Assembly (NCBI RefSeq): GCF_000383975.1
Contig: NZ_KB913017.1
Location: 3,076,265 to 3,140,264 of the forward strand
DNA: 64,000 nucleotides
Source of the DNA: Natronorubrum tibetense GA33
Lineage (GTDB): Archaea > Halobacteriota > Halobacteria > Halobacteriales > Natrialbaceae
Direction: 5' to 3'
Positions within the stretch are counted from its first letter, which is position 1. Each line of letters starts with the position of its first letter. Of this stretch, positions 1-8,902 are shown piece after piece. The notes under the pieces were generated by a model that saw only the letters and a program-made list of their open reading frames with translations, did not search any database and was not told the origin of the DNA. Position numbers and translations under genes: made by a program.

Positions 1-77
1 AGGTCGTCTTCACCGAGCACGCGGGCGAGAACATGATGGGCGTCGACCGCGTCGGCGGCGAGTGGGACGACGAGTGA
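1..77 (+). CDS. C-terminal end of an unidentified protein
   Basis: An open frame enters from the left edge and stops at TGA 75-77. Only about 24 residues are visible, ending in GGEWDDE. The acidic tail fits a haloarchaeal cytosolic protein. The piece is too short to name a family. Confidence 0.5.
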   Translation, partial: VVFTEHAGENMMGVDRVGGEWDDE

Positions 78-208
78 GGGACAAGTGAGTGTCGAGTGGG
101 GCAGCGAGTGAGCGGGGGAACCGTGCGACGGTAGCAGCGTCGCGAGCCGGAACGTCTCTCCGCCACCGGGACAGTAAAGCGCGTACTCGAGAAAAGAGGC
201 GACGGTCG

Positions 209-1405
209 ATGGATCGGTCGTACTGGCGAACAGTCTCGCTCGTGTCGCTGTGGCAGGTGTCGGCGAGTATCTGTTACTACACGGTCTTCGCGGCGACGCC
301 GTTCTTTCGCGACGAGTTTGGGCTCTCCCGGCTCTCGGTGGGGTTCGTGGTGACGGCGCTGACGCTCGGCTACGCGGTCTGTCTGCTCCCCGTCGGCGCG
401 CTGATCGACCGTTTCGGCGAGAAGCGGTCGCTCACGCTCGGCCTCGTCGGACTAGCGGCCGGCGTCGTGATGGTCGCCGGCGCACCCACCTACGCCCTGT
501 TGCTCGCGGCTGCCTTCTTCCTCGGCTCGATGTACGCCTCCGCGATTCCGGGGACGAACAAGGCGATCTACGACGGCATCCCCGCGGGTCGCCAGAACTT
601 CGCGCTGGGAATCAAGCAGGTCGGCGTCACCGCCGGCAGCGGTATCAGCGCGTTGCTCGTGACCGGATTGGCGGGCGTGCTCTTTTGGCAAGCCGGCTTC
701 CTGATCGCGGCGGGCGTCGGGTTCGTCGTTGCCCTCCTCTTCGCGCTCCTCTACAGCGGCGCGGGCGACGGCGGCGCGGCGGAGTATCCGGACTTTCGGC
801 GACTGTCGCGCAACCGCCCGTACCGGGTGCTCGTCGCGGCGGGCTTTTTCCTCGGCGCGGCGCTCTTTACGACGACCGGCTACACCGTCCTCTACGTCGA
901 GGAGGATATCGGCGCGTCGGTGGCCTTCGGCGGCGTGGTGCTCGCGCTGGTACAGCTGTTCGGGAGCGTCGGCCGCGTCGTCACGGGCTGGCTGAGCGAC
1001 AACCTGCCCGGCGATCCGCAGACCCGGATCGGGGCAATCCTGCTCGTCCAGGTCATCGCGGGGACCGTCCTGTTCGTCGTCGTCGCGGCGACCGACAGCG
1101 CGCTGAACGCCGCCATCGCCTTCTCCGCCCTCGGCTTCTTCGTGCTCGGAAACACCGGCATCTACTACTCCTACATGGCGACGCTGGTCACGGCCGACGA
1201 GATGGGCGGGGCGACCGCCGCCGGCCAACTCTCGCTCGTGATCGGCTCGGTCGTCGCTCCCCCGGCGTTCGGTTATCTTGCGGACACTGTCGGCTACCAC
1301 GGTTCGTGGTGGCTACTCGCCGCCGGGATGGGTCTTGCCGTTGGCCTCCTGTTCTACGCGGTTCGGCTCGAGCCCCCGATCGACGAGCCGGCAATGCAGG
1401 AGTGA
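209..1405 (+). CDS. MFS transporter
   Basis: A 398-residue membrane protein with about 12 hydrophobic helices, the usual size for the major facilitator superfamily. The loop after helix 2 (residues 63-74, GALIDRFGEKRS) matches MFS motif A, and a weaker copy (GRVVTGWLSDNLPG) occurs in the second half. The ATG at 209 is preferred because the 40 codons upstream from 89 are Arg/Ser-rich with no membrane character, and residue 7 onward runs straight into helix 1. The substrate cannot be told; the arrangement resembles CynX/NarK-type carriers only generally. It stands alone, with a UspA gene about 110 bases downstream on the same strand. Confidence 0.88.
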   Translation: MDRSYWRTVSLVSLWQVSASICYYTVFAATPFFRDEFGLSRLSVGFVVTALTLGYAVCLLPVGALIDRFGEKRSLTLGLVGLAAGVVMVAGAPTYALLLAAAFFLGSMYASAIPGTNKAIYDGIPAGRQNFALGIKQVGVTAGSGISALLVTGLAGVLFWQAGFLIAAGVGFVVALLFALLYSGAGDGGAAEYPDFRRLSRNRPYRVLVAAGFFLGAALFTTTGYTVLYVEEDIGASVAFGGVVLALVQLFGSVGRVVTGWLSDNLPGDPQTRIGAILLVQVIAGTVLFVVVAATDSALNAAIAFSALGFFVLGNTGIYYSYMATLVTADEMGGATAAGQLSLVIGSVVAPPAFGYLADTVGYHGSWWLLAAGMGLAVGLLFYAVRLEPPIDEPAMQE

Positions 1406-1514
1406 CGGGGGCGAATCGGCTCGCCGATGGCGCACTCGGCGTTCGGACGCCACGCAACATCTCGACGCCGGATCCGGGAGACGACTTTTAATTCAGGCGA
1501 CCGAAGGAACGGCC

Positions 1515-1982
1515 ATGTACCGCATCCTGCTCCCGGTCGACGAAACCGAGGCTCGAGCGCGTTCCCAAGCGGAGTCGATCCTCGAGAACCCGGCCGCGCC
1601 CGACTGTACCGTCGATGTTCTATACGTTCACCGCGACGTTTCTGCACCGGACGCCGAGTGGGCTACCGGCGGTTTCTCCGAGACCTTCGCCGAGGAGATG
1701 GCCGAGAACGTCGAGAACCTCCAGCGGCTTCCGAACGCGGCCGAGGCCGCAATCAACGTCCTCGATTCGGGCGGCGTCGACTGGTCGCTCCACGAGACGA
1801 CGGGCGAACCTGCCGAGGCGATCCTCGAGTTCGCCGCGGAGGTCGACAGCGACGTGATCGTGCTCGGCATCGGGACCGAGTCGCCGGTCGGCAAGGTCCT
1901 CTTCGGCAGCGTCGCGCAGGCGGTGATCCTCGCGAGCGATCGACCGGTGACGGTCGTCCCGGAGGGCCGATCGGAGTCGTAA
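1515..1982 (+). CDS. Universal stress protein, UspA family
   Basis: A 155-residue single UspA domain. The N-terminus MYRILLPVDE is the typical first beta strand with the nucleotide-contacting Asp. Near the C-terminus, GIGTESPVGKVLFGS is close to the G-x2-G-x9-G-S ATP-binding signature, although the second glycine is displaced by one residue. The final strand (RPVTVVP) is standard. The ATG at 1515 is chosen because the family starts exactly there; an upstream in-frame ATG at 1278 lies inside the MFS gene. The T-rich stretch just before the start (acgacttttaattcag, around 1481-1496) could be the TATA box. Usp proteins are cytosolic, dimeric and stress-linked; a specific role is not shown. Confidence 0.9.
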   Translation: MYRILLPVDETEARARSQAESILENPAAPDCTVDVLYVHRDVSAPDAEWATGGFSETFAEEMAENVENLQRLPNAAEAAINVLDSGGVDWSLHETTGEPAEAILEFAAEVDSDVIVLGIGTESPVGKVLFGSVAQAVILASDRPVTVVPEGRSES

Positions 1983-2013
1983 CTGCGACGTGGGGCGGTG
2001 CCTTCGGTCTCCG

Positions 2014-2778
2014 CTACCAGTTCGCGTCGTCCCAGCGGTCGTCGTCGCGGTCGGTTCGCGTCCTGTCGTCGCTCGTCGACCCCCACCCATCGTCCTCCCG
2101 GGTGTCGTCACCGGTTGTCGATGTCTCGTCGGTTGGCCGGTTCTCGAGGTAGACGCGAGCGAGGGCGAACTGGACGACGGGGCTGACGACCGCGGTCAGG
2201 AGAGCTGAGAGGAACAGAAACGTGATGTAGAACTCGCTGTCGAAACCGGTGAACAGCACCGTGACGATCCCGACGCTACCGACGACGACGAGCGATGCGA
2301 GGAAGATGCCGAACAGCTTCAGGAGGTTTCCTTTCGCGACCGACCAGCTCGTGCTGAGACTCTCGAACGCGTCCTGATCGTCGATAACGCAGGCCGGAAA
2401 CGCAAGGGAGAGGCGAACCGCGAGGTAGATCCCCGGGAGAATCAGAAAGATGAATCCGATGGAAACCGCCACGACGTAGGCGATCCAGATACCGATCAAC
2501 GAGACGTACCGGGCGAGAACGGTCGAAGAGGCCCGCCCGAGATCCCCGGACTCTCCGGATGCTTCCTGTTCGCCGATCACGTGGACGAGGCCGTCGATGT
2601 AGGGCAACAGGAGCCAGCCGACGAGCGTGAGCACGACCCCGACGGGGCTGAGAAGTTCGGCACCGAGCTCAATCAGGCCGTACAGCAAGAACACGACGAT
2701 CAGTATCGGATTTCGACGGAGCCACTCGATTCCGTCGGCGATCGATCCGATCACACCTTTTCGCTGGAGGGATGTCAT
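2014..2778 (-). CDS. Haloarchaeal multi-pass membrane protein, DUF7847/DUF4013-like
   Basis: A 254-residue protein with a short cytosolic N-terminus, about six hydrophobic segments and a highly charged C-terminal tail of some 35 residues rich in Asp, Arg and Thr. The pattern (an amphipathic opening helix around IEWLRRNPILIVVFLL, then paired helices around a charged segment) resembles archaeal membrane proteins annotated as DUF4013 or glycerophosphodiesterase-type membrane domains. There are no catalytic motifs. It is transcribed away from the O-antigen-ligase-like gene at 2936. The function is not known and the family assignment is by resemblance only. Confidence 0.75.
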   Translation of the reverse strand: MTSLQRKGVIGSIADGIEWLRRNPILIVVFLLYGLIELGAELLSPVGVVLTLVGWLLLPYIDGLVHVIGEQEASGESGDLGRASSTVLARYVSLIGIWIAYVVAVSIGFIFLILPGIYLAVRLSLAFPACVIDDQDAFESLSTSWSVAKGNLLKLFGIFLASLVVVGSVGIVTVLFTGFDSEFYITFLFLSALLTAVVSPVVQFALARVYLENRPTDETSTTGDDTREDDGWGSTSDDRTRTDRDDDRWDDANW

Positions 2779-2935
2779 AGGTCAACCAGATTGAGATAAC
2801 GGTTAGGTGTTACTGTCTCGGCGTGAACTGGCCGGCAGTATCGAACGTCACATCGGTATCAGTTTCGGTGCGGAGATTCACCTGTGGAGAACGACCGAAA
2901 GCAAGCCGTTGTTGGATACGGAACGGTCAGTACCG

Positions 2936-4324
2936 ATGAGTGACTGGCGAGACACCGAGTATCTCTGGGGCCGATCGCCTGCTGATTCTCCGACGGTTCC
3001 GCTACACTATCCGCTACTCGCCGTATTCGCGATCGTCGTCAGCATCGCACCGTCGACGTGGTATTTCTCGACGGACCAGGGCTATCTGCTCTCGGCCGTC
3101 GTACTCGCTGCGATCACCGTATACGGGGTGGTGTTTACGGGCGTTCGGCTGTCGACGGACCCCGCATTTCTCGTTCTCTTCGGCGGGTACTGGCTCGGAC
3201 TAATGGTGCAGTATCGGTTCCACGCGCCGCAAACCGAACTGTTCTACGTCGCGCTCAGTGCGCCACTCGCGGTGTTCGCGACCGTGGTCGTCCTCCCCCG
3301 GTTCGTCGAGGGGCGACGGCAGACGTTCGCGATGGCCCTCACGCTGGCCGCCGTCGCCGTCGCCCTGGTCGGAATACTGGTGCTCTGGTGGGCCGGAACG
3401 GCTGACACCGACCTTCCCGACTTCATCGGCGAGGAGGTCATGGGACTGTACGCGATCCGGACCGTCTCGGTGTTCAGTAACCCCAATCCGTACGGCTTTT
3501 TCATGATGATCGGCTGTCTGGCGGCGCTGTACACCGTACTCGTTCGCGGCGGACTCGTCTGGATAGTCGCGCTCGGCATCTGCGTGCTCGGACTGATCAT
3601 GAGCGAGGGCGATGCCGCACTCGCCGGCGTGAGCGTCGGCACGATCATCGTCCTCGCCGGGCGACATCGACTGCTCTCGTTTCTGGGTATCGGTGTCGGC
3701 GTGGCCGTGCTGTACGCGGGGATCCGTATCGGTCACGTCTCCGAGGTGATGCAGACGACGCTGATGAGTCGCATCAATCTGTGGGTGCGTTCCGTGGAGC
3801 TACTCGCGGCCGACCCGCTGTGGGGGATCGGCTTTGCGGACGTCGGGTCCCAGATCGGCATCGGGAGGGAGTTCGACCACTCATCGATATACCCGCCGCT
3901 CAGTTCGGACACCGGAACCAGTAGCGGTCCGCACAACTCCTATCTCTATCCGCTGCTCAGCACGGGAGTGATCGCCGGGTCGCTGTACCTCGGCTCGCTG
4001 GTCTATGCGCTCGGTCGTGGGATCAGAGGACGCTGGACGGCCTGGAAGGGGTTCGTCGTCGGTACCGCGGCCGGGATCTACGTCTACATGGCCTTCGAAT
4101 CGCACTTCCTCGGTGGGCTGGGCGTCTCATCCGTCGTGTTCGGCCTGTTCGTCGGCCTCATGTTGCTGACCGAGCCTGAAGAATCCGAGCGGGAGTCCCG
4201 GCCCGCTACCGCGCGAGAGGCACTCGCGACCAGCCGACTCGCCAGCGCTCTCACTCGAGTTCAACAGCGGGCCGCCGAGCGCGACGGGACCGGTTCGCGC
4301 CGCGAGTCGAGGCGAAACGGGTAG
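2936..4324 (+). CDS. O-antigen ligase/Wzy-like polysaccharide membrane protein
   Basis: A 462-residue protein with about 10-12 hydrophobic helices and a large loop in the second half. That loop ends in GPHNSYLYPLLSTGVIAG, the H-N-x-x-L pattern typical of WaaL/Wzy polymerases and ligases, which act on lipid-linked glycans at the outer face of the membrane. The C-terminal 60 residues are charged and cytosolic. The ATG at 2936 (MSDWRDTEYLW) is preferred over the frame opening at 2807 because the 43 extra codons are not membrane-like. The nearby glycosyltransferase (5602-6591) is broken, so this may be the survivor of a reduced surface-glycan locus (inference). Confidence 0.8.
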   Translation: MSDWRDTEYLWGRSPADSPTVPLHYPLLAVFAIVVSIAPSTWYFSTDQGYLLSAVVLAAITVYGVVFTGVRLSTDPAFLVLFGGYWLGLMVQYRFHAPQTELFYVALSAPLAVFATVVVLPRFVEGRRQTFAMALTLAAVAVALVGILVLWWAGTADTDLPDFIGEEVMGLYAIRTVSVFSNPNPYGFFMMIGCLAALYTVLVRGGLVWIVALGICVLGLIMSEGDAALAGVSVGTIIVLAGRHRLLSFLGIGVGVAVLYAGIRIGHVSEVMQTTLMSRINLWVRSVELLAADPLWGIGFADVGSQIGIGREFDHSSIYPPLSSDTGTSSGPHNSYLYPLLSTGVIAGSLYLGSLVYALGRGIRGRWTAWKGFVVGTAAGIYVYMAFESHFLGGLGVSSVVFGLFVGLMLLTEPEESERESRPATAREALATSRLASALTRVQQRAAERDGTGSRRESRRNG

Positions 4325-4350
4325 CCGATTCGCTCCCGCGATCCTGAGAG

Positions 4351-5601
4351 TTATCGCAGACAGGCCGCGACGACTTCGAGCATCTCCTCCCCGCGAACCT
4401 CATCGGCAAAGAGCGGCACCCGCCGGACGTCGGTCCCGCGGAAGAGGTCCTGGGCCTCTGCGAGCGCGTTCTGCTGGACATCCCAGCGTCGCTGACAGAA
4501 CTCGCAGTCGTCCAGATTCGGCTGGAGGAACTCGCCTTCGACGTCATCGGTGACGTCCGAGAGCGGTTCCATGACGCGATTGACGACGAGGGTGCCGACG
4601 GGAATGTCGAACTCCCGGAGCTGTTGGCGCAGGCGTTTGGACTCGAGGACGCTCATCTCTTCGGGCACCATGACGATCCGGAAGTCCGTCCGCGCGGGAT
4701 CGCGGAGGACCGCTCGGAGCCGTTCGATTCGGTCTCGCAGTTCGTCCAGGTCGTCGAGGTCGTCCTCCTCGGGCGGCTCCTGTCCGCCGAACATCCCTTT
4801 CATGCCCTCGAGCATACCGCTCATCCGCTTGCGGAATTTGAGAATTTTTCCCATCATCGTATCCATCAGTTCGGGCAATTGGAGCAGCCGAAGGGTGTGG
4901 CCCGTCGGCGCGGTGTCGACGACCACCCGGTCGAATCGGGGGTCGTCCATGTACTCGAGGAGGAGTTGCATCGCGGCGGCCTCGTCGGCACCCGGCATCG
5001 CGCCGCCGAAGATGGCGTCCATAGGCGACTCGCCGCCGAGCATGTCGCCGAGTCCGCCCATGCCACCCATTCCGCCGCTCTCGGTGCCGCCGCCGAACGG
5101 TCCCTGATCACTGCCGCCGAACGCGTCATCGCTCCCACCGAAGCCGGCGCTCCCGTCGTCTGTCCCGGTGCTGTCTCCGCCACCACCGCCACCCAAAAAG
5201 GCGGCCTGTCCCCGTTCCATCGCGGCCTCTGGATCGATCTCGGCCGCGTAGAGGGGGATATCATCGCGGAGACGACCGGGCTCGGACGGCACCTCGGTCT
5301 CGAACGTATCGGAGAGGGAGTGTGCGGGATCCGTCGAAACGACGAGCGTACTGGTGCCAGCGCGGGCGCTGTCGAGGGCCGTCGCCGCGGCCATCGTCGT
5401 CTTTCCGACGCCGCCTTTCCCGCCGTAGAGGACGTAGTCGGGACCGTCGATCGGCTCGTCGGACGGCTCCACGTCGATCGTCTCGCGTTCGTCGTCCGCG
5501 ACGGAGTCCGTCGGCGTCACCTCGATAGTGTGTGCACCGTCGTCACCGCTCGAAGCGTCCTCGGCCTCCTCGCCGACCGGCTCGACGTCGATTCCACTCA
5601 T
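4351..5601 (-). CDS. Get3/ArsA-family ATPase
   Basis: A 416-residue P-loop ATPase of the ArsA/Get3 family. After an acidic N-terminal extension of about 55 residues comes the deviant Walker A GGKGGVGKTT (60-69), then switch I DPAHSLSD, the switch II/A-loop motif DTAPTGHTLRLL, and a CEFCQRRW motif near the C-terminus corresponding to the Get3 CxxC. A Gly/Met-rich insert (GGGGGGDSTG to GGMGGMGGLGDML) lies between switch I and the helical subdomain. Bacterial ArsA has two tandem domains; this has one, as in Get3. The ATG at 5601 (MSGIDVEP) is chosen because the same frame runs upstream into a broken glycosyltransferase. The likely role is tail-anchored protein handling or an ArsA-like function; no ars genes are nearby. 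Confidence 0.88.
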   Translation of the reverse strand: MSGIDVEPVGEEAEDASSGDDGAHTIEVTPTDSVADDERETIDVEPSDEPIDGPDYVLYGGKGGVGKTTMAAATALDSARAGTSTLVVSTDPAHSLSDTFETEVPSEPGRLRDDIPLYAAEIDPEAAMERGQAAFLGGGGGGDSTGTDDGSAGFGGSDDAFGGSDQGPFGGGTESGGMGGMGGLGDMLGGESPMDAIFGGAMPGADEAAAMQLLLEYMDDPRFDRVVVDTAPTGHTLRLLQLPELMDTMMGKILKFRKRMSGMLEGMKGMFGGQEPPEEDDLDDLDELRDRIERLRAVLRDPARTDFRIVMVPEEMSVLESKRLRQQLREFDIPVGTLVVNRVMEPLSDVTDDVEGEFLQPNLDDCEFCQRRWDVQQNALAEAQDLFRGTDVRRVPLFADEVRGEEMLEVVAACLR

Positions 5602-6591
5602 GCCAGCCGGTTCTCCGTCCCGACACGAGTATTCGTCGGTCTCTCGGTCCGATTTCCCGGGCCAGTCACGTTCGTCCTCGAGTGGCACGTCGCCGTCCGC
5701 CTCGCGCTGCCAGCGATCCAGGTCGGCCAGCACGCGCGCTTCGGTGAAGAACGCCGAGCCCAGGAGGTAGGACGGTCCCTTGCTCGACTTGTAGCACAGG
5801 TCCGACCAGCCCGCACTCGCCATCGACTCGAGCAGCGGCAGGACGCCGTCGTCGGCGTTCCCGACCGTCCGCTTGGCCTGTACGATATCGTACTCCGCGA
5901 GCCCGGCGACGGCGAGTTCGAACGTGTCGACGGGCAGTCGCGTGCCCGCCTCGAGAACGGTGACGACATTGTCGTCCGCGAACGTCCGGGACTGGCTCTC
6001 GTAGGCGGACGTGAGCGCACGGGCTTGGGGCTGCGAGACACCAGTTCCGGAAAAACACCACTCGTCCGGAGACCGCTCGCTTGACAGTGCATCGGGGTCG
6101 GTTTCGATGGTCACGACCTCGAGCCCCGGCGGTCGGCCCGAGCCAATCGCGCCCTCGAGTTCCGGCGCGGCCGTTTCGCGGGGGTCGTACGCGACGATCA
6201 CGCGCACGAGCGACACCGGATAGCTCTGGGAGGCGATACTCGTGAGGGTCCGCTCGAGGAGTCTCAATTCGTCGTGTCCGACCGACACCAGGACGTGCAT
6301 CTACGGGAGTTGCACGGCGGGAAGCCGACATCGGGGGCCGGGGCCGTACTCGAGAGGGGGGTCGACGGCGATTCGATCGAGCGGCGGTGGCTGTTCGGAG
6401 CCGCCGTCGGCGCGGGCTTGAATCGGTTGTCGGTCGCGCCGTCTGTTCACCGTCTCGAGGGCGCGTCCGAGCGTCCGTTCGTCGACCTCGTTCGCCGGCC
6501 GGCGGACGAGCAGTCCGAGCAGTCCGCAGTTGACGAGGGCGTAGCACAGCTGCGTCAGGACGAACGCGGCGACGACGGCCTCGAGCAGCAT
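5602..6591 (-). pseudogene. Glycosyltransferase family 2 remnant, stop-interrupted and truncated
   Basis: Reading from 6591, a 96-codon segment has one N-terminal membrane helix (MLLEAVVAAFVLTQLCYALV) followed by a charged region. It ends in TAG at 6303-6301. The next codon in the same frame is ATG at 6300, and reading continues with MHVLVSVGHDELRLLERTLT, the first strand and helix of a GT-A domain. The usual acidic DxD-type motif is degenerate (VLEAGTRLP). After a segment matching the GT acceptor region (YLLGSAFFTEARVLADLDRW) the family's second half, with its ED and QxxRW motifs, is missing and the frame runs into the Get3-like gene. The stop, degenerate motif and truncation together indicate a decayed gene. 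Confidence 0.72.
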
Positions 6592-6788
6592 CTCCCTGCA
6601 ACACTCTCGGCCGCTCGTATCTGTATTGCGGCCGGAGCGCAGGTTGCGGTCTCCGTCGATTGCTCACTACGTCTGTTTACTGTACGGTGTGATTAAAGGA
6701 GATTAGGACGATACCGAGTGTTCTGCTATCGTGGCAACAGGGAATCGCCACGTCCTCCCCAGCCGATTCGCTCACTGCGTCTGCTCAC

Positions 6789-6835
6789 GGGCGCGAAGCG
6801 CCCGTTCGCATGGTATGCGGGACCTTCGGTCCCGC
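6789..6835. repeat. Pair of perfect hairpins in a 460-base gene-free stretch
   Basis: The interval 6592-7051 has no convincing gene. It contains two perfect short hairpins: GGGCGC-GAA-GCGCCC at 6789-6803 and an 8-bp stem GCGGGACC/GGTCCCGC with a TTC loop at 6817-6835. The surrounding sequence (about 6750-6990) has the look of a dispersed haloarchaeal intergenic repeat that yields spurious open frames on several strands. That it is dispersed is recollection, not something shown here; only one copy is in this window. Confidence 0.5.
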
Positions 6836-7051
6836 ACTATTCGCTCATCCCTCGCGCATATTCGAGCCGCGGTTCGCTAGCCACTCACCGCGACTCAGCG
6901 CGCGCCACCGCACGCCGGCTGGTCGGCGGTAACTCCTTCCCGGTACTGACCGTTACAGGTACTGAACCGATTACTTACTGCGGGTTTCGACGAGCCGTTG
7001 GATCCTGTATCCGACGTGGCTCGCCGTCGAACTCGAGGGTCGGCAGTCGAG

Positions 7052-8152
7052 TCAGTCGAAGTACGCGGCCAGCCGCTCGGCCGCCTCCTCGACACGCGGC
7101 GTGACGAGGGCGAATCGGAGCCACTCCGTCCGCGAGTCGCCGAAGGCTTCCCCGGGCATCCCGGCGACGCCGGCCTCGTCGATCAACCGTTTCACGTTCT
7201 CGAGCGTCCCCGGATAGCCGTCGAAGCGGGCCATAACGTAGAACGACCCCTTCGGCGTGGTGTACTCCGCTCCTGCGGCGTCGAGCGCGTCGGTGAACGT
7301 CGCGACGCGCTTGCGGAGCAGGTCGCGGTTTTCCTCGTAGTAGTCCGGATCCGTCTCGCGAAGGGCCTCCAAGACCGCGTACTGACCGGGCCGGGTCGTG
7401 GCGACGTTGACCAGCATGTGTCGGCTCTTGGCGTTCTCGACGAGGTGGGGCGGAAAGATCGCGTACCCCACGCGCACGCCGGTGATCGCCATTGACTTCG
7501 AGTACGCGTTGGTGACGATCCGGTGGTCCGAATCGAACTCGAGCGCGCTCGAGAACTCCCCCGAGAGGTCGAAGTGGTCGTAGACCTCGTCGCTGACGAG
7601 GATCGCGTCGTACTCCTCGGCGATGGCGACGAGTTCCCGAATCGTCTCCTCGGGGTAGACCGCCCCGGTCGGGTTGTTCGGCGAGTTAACCACGATCGCC
7701 GCGGTCTCCTCGCTCGCGGCCTCGCGCACGTCGGCCGGATCGAGGCGACCCTCATCGTCCGCCGCGACGAACCGCTGCGTGCCGCCGAGCATCGTCGTCT
7801 TCCCGGGATAGTAGGGATAAACCGGATCGGTCAGGATAATCTCGTCACCGCGGTCGCGCTCGAGCGCCCGCGCCATCGCGAGGTAGTTCGCCTCGCCCGC
7901 GCCGTTCGTGATTACCACCTGTTCGGCGTCGACGCCGCGGCGTGCAGCGATCTCCTCCCGCAACTCGAGCAGCCCCTCACTCGGCGGGTACTGGAACTGA
8001 TCTGGCTCGAGGTCGGCGTACTCACGCAGGCCGTCCCGAAGCGCTTGGGGCGGCTCCCAGTCGGGGTTCCCGCTGACCATGTCGATAACGTCGCGATCAG
8101 CCCGGTCGGCGTATTGCATGACGTGAAAGAACAGCGGCGTCTCGTACTCCAT
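7052..8152 (-). CDS. PLP-dependent aminotransferase, class I/II
   Basis: A 366-residue fold-type I aminotransferase, slightly shorter than the usual 380-400. Seen in order: the substrate loop MVSGNPDWEPP, the cofactor-phosphate segment NGAGEAN, the NSPNNPTGAVY motif (Asn that contacts the PLP oxygen), SDEVYDHF (Asp/Tyr of the PLP pocket), and the Schiff-base lysine in NAYSKSMAITGVRVGYA with its phosphate-binding Arg. The C-terminal carboxylate-binding Arg is likely in TEWLRFALVTPR. The ATG at 8152 (MEYETPLFF) is used; the frame continues upstream without family resemblance. The amino-acid substrate is not determinable. It is divergent from pncC. Confidence 0.9.
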   Translation of the reverse strand: MEYETPLFFHVMQYADRADRDVIDMVSGNPDWEPPQALRDGLREYADLEPDQFQYPPSEGLLELREEIAARRGVDAEQVVITNGAGEANYLAMARALERDRGDEIILTDPVYPYYPGKTTMLGGTQRFVAADDEGRLDPADVREAASEETAAIVVNSPNNPTGAVYPEETIRELVAIAEEYDAILVSDEVYDHFDLSGEFSSALEFDSDHRIVTNAYSKSMAITGVRVGYAIFPPHLVENAKSRHMLVNVATTRPGQYAVLEALRETDPDYYEENRDLLRKRVATFTDALDAAGAEYTTPKGSFYVMARFDGYPGTLENVKRLIDEAGVAGMPGEAFGDSRTEWLRFALVTPRVEEAAERLAAYFD

Positions 8153-8260
8153 GTGGTAGAAAGGGTGGTCCCGGACCGTCGTTCTTTCCGTTCGTCGCCG
8201 CGGAACCGCTCTCGTGAAACCCGTGCTTTGACACGTCGCCGGACCCTGTACTCGAGCACG

Positions 8261-8773
8261 ATGAACGACGACATCGATCGCGAACTGCCGATGGCGGTCG
8301 CCGACGCGCTCCGGGACCGCGAGGAGACCCTCGCCGTCGCCGAGTCCTGTACCGGCGGGTTGATCGGCGCGGCGATCACGGCCGTCCCCGGTGCGAGCGA
8401 CTACTTCGACTCCGGACTGACGACCTACGCCTACGATGCAAAGCGACGCCATCTCGGCGTCAGCCGCGAAGCCCTTGACGAGCACGGGGCCGTCTCCGAA
8501 CCCGTCGCGTACGAGATGGCCCGCGGCGTGCGAGACGTCGCGGACGTCACGTGGGGGATCGCCACGACCGGCGTTGCCGGACCGACCGGCGGTACGGAGG
8601 AAGACCCGGTCGGTACCGTCTACATCGGCGTCGCGTACGCCGGTCCGTGGGGGAGCGAGTCCTCGTTTTCGGTGGTCAATCGGTACGTCTTCGACGGCGA
8701 CCGGGCGACCGTCCGGTCGAAAACCGTAGATCAGGCGCTCGAGGACTTGCTCGAGGCGATCGACGCTCAGTGA
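8261..8773 (+). CDS. pncC: Nicotinamide-nucleotide amidohydrolase, CinA C-terminal domain
   Basis: A 170-residue stand-alone CinA C-terminal domain, the PncC type that hydrolyses nicotinamide mononucleotide to nicotinate mononucleotide in pyridine-nucleotide recycling. The characteristic AESCTGGLIGAAIT segment near residue 30, SGLTTYAYDAKRRHLGV, and the GIATTGVAGPTGGTEEDPVGTVYIG motif are all present. The ATG at 8261 is used because the protein then begins directly before the domain; the upstream frame overlaps the divergent aminotransferase. There is no MoCo-binding-like COG1058 domain, so this is the short form. It likely acts in the cytosol. Confidence 0.92.
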   Translation: MNDDIDRELPMAVADALRDREETLAVAESCTGGLIGAAITAVPGASDYFDSGLTTYAYDAKRRHLGVSREALDEHGAVSEPVAYEMARGVRDVADVTWGIATTGVAGPTGGTEEDPVGTVYIGVAYAGPWGSESSFSVVNRYVFDGDRATVRSKTVDQALEDLLEAIDAQ

Positions 8774-8902
8774 TCGTCTGATCGGGCGGCGAGCGCGTCC
8801 ATCAGTCGCGAGGGTGTTTTCCGTCGACAATTTCAGACAGCCGGCGACCGTTTTCGACGAATAGACCAGAACCGGCTTTTGAATTAACAGGGTAGTGAGC
8901 GT

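Noticed and set aside
4624-6084. Long plus-strand open frame (486 codons) opposite the Get3-like gene
   Set aside because: The product is Arg/His/Gly-rich with no recognisable family, while the minus strand shows clear P-loop motifs. It is an antisense shadow of GC-rich coding DNA.
6301-6303. TAG within the glycosyltransferase read as pyrrolysine or another recoding
   Set aside because: No pyl genes are visible, and the same gene has a degenerate motif and a truncated end, so decay is simpler.
6718-7104. Open frame of 128 codons in the hairpin region
   Set aside because: It runs through the perfect hairpins and overlaps the aminotransferase gene; its Arg/Ser/Pro composition is typical of repeat-derived spurious frames.
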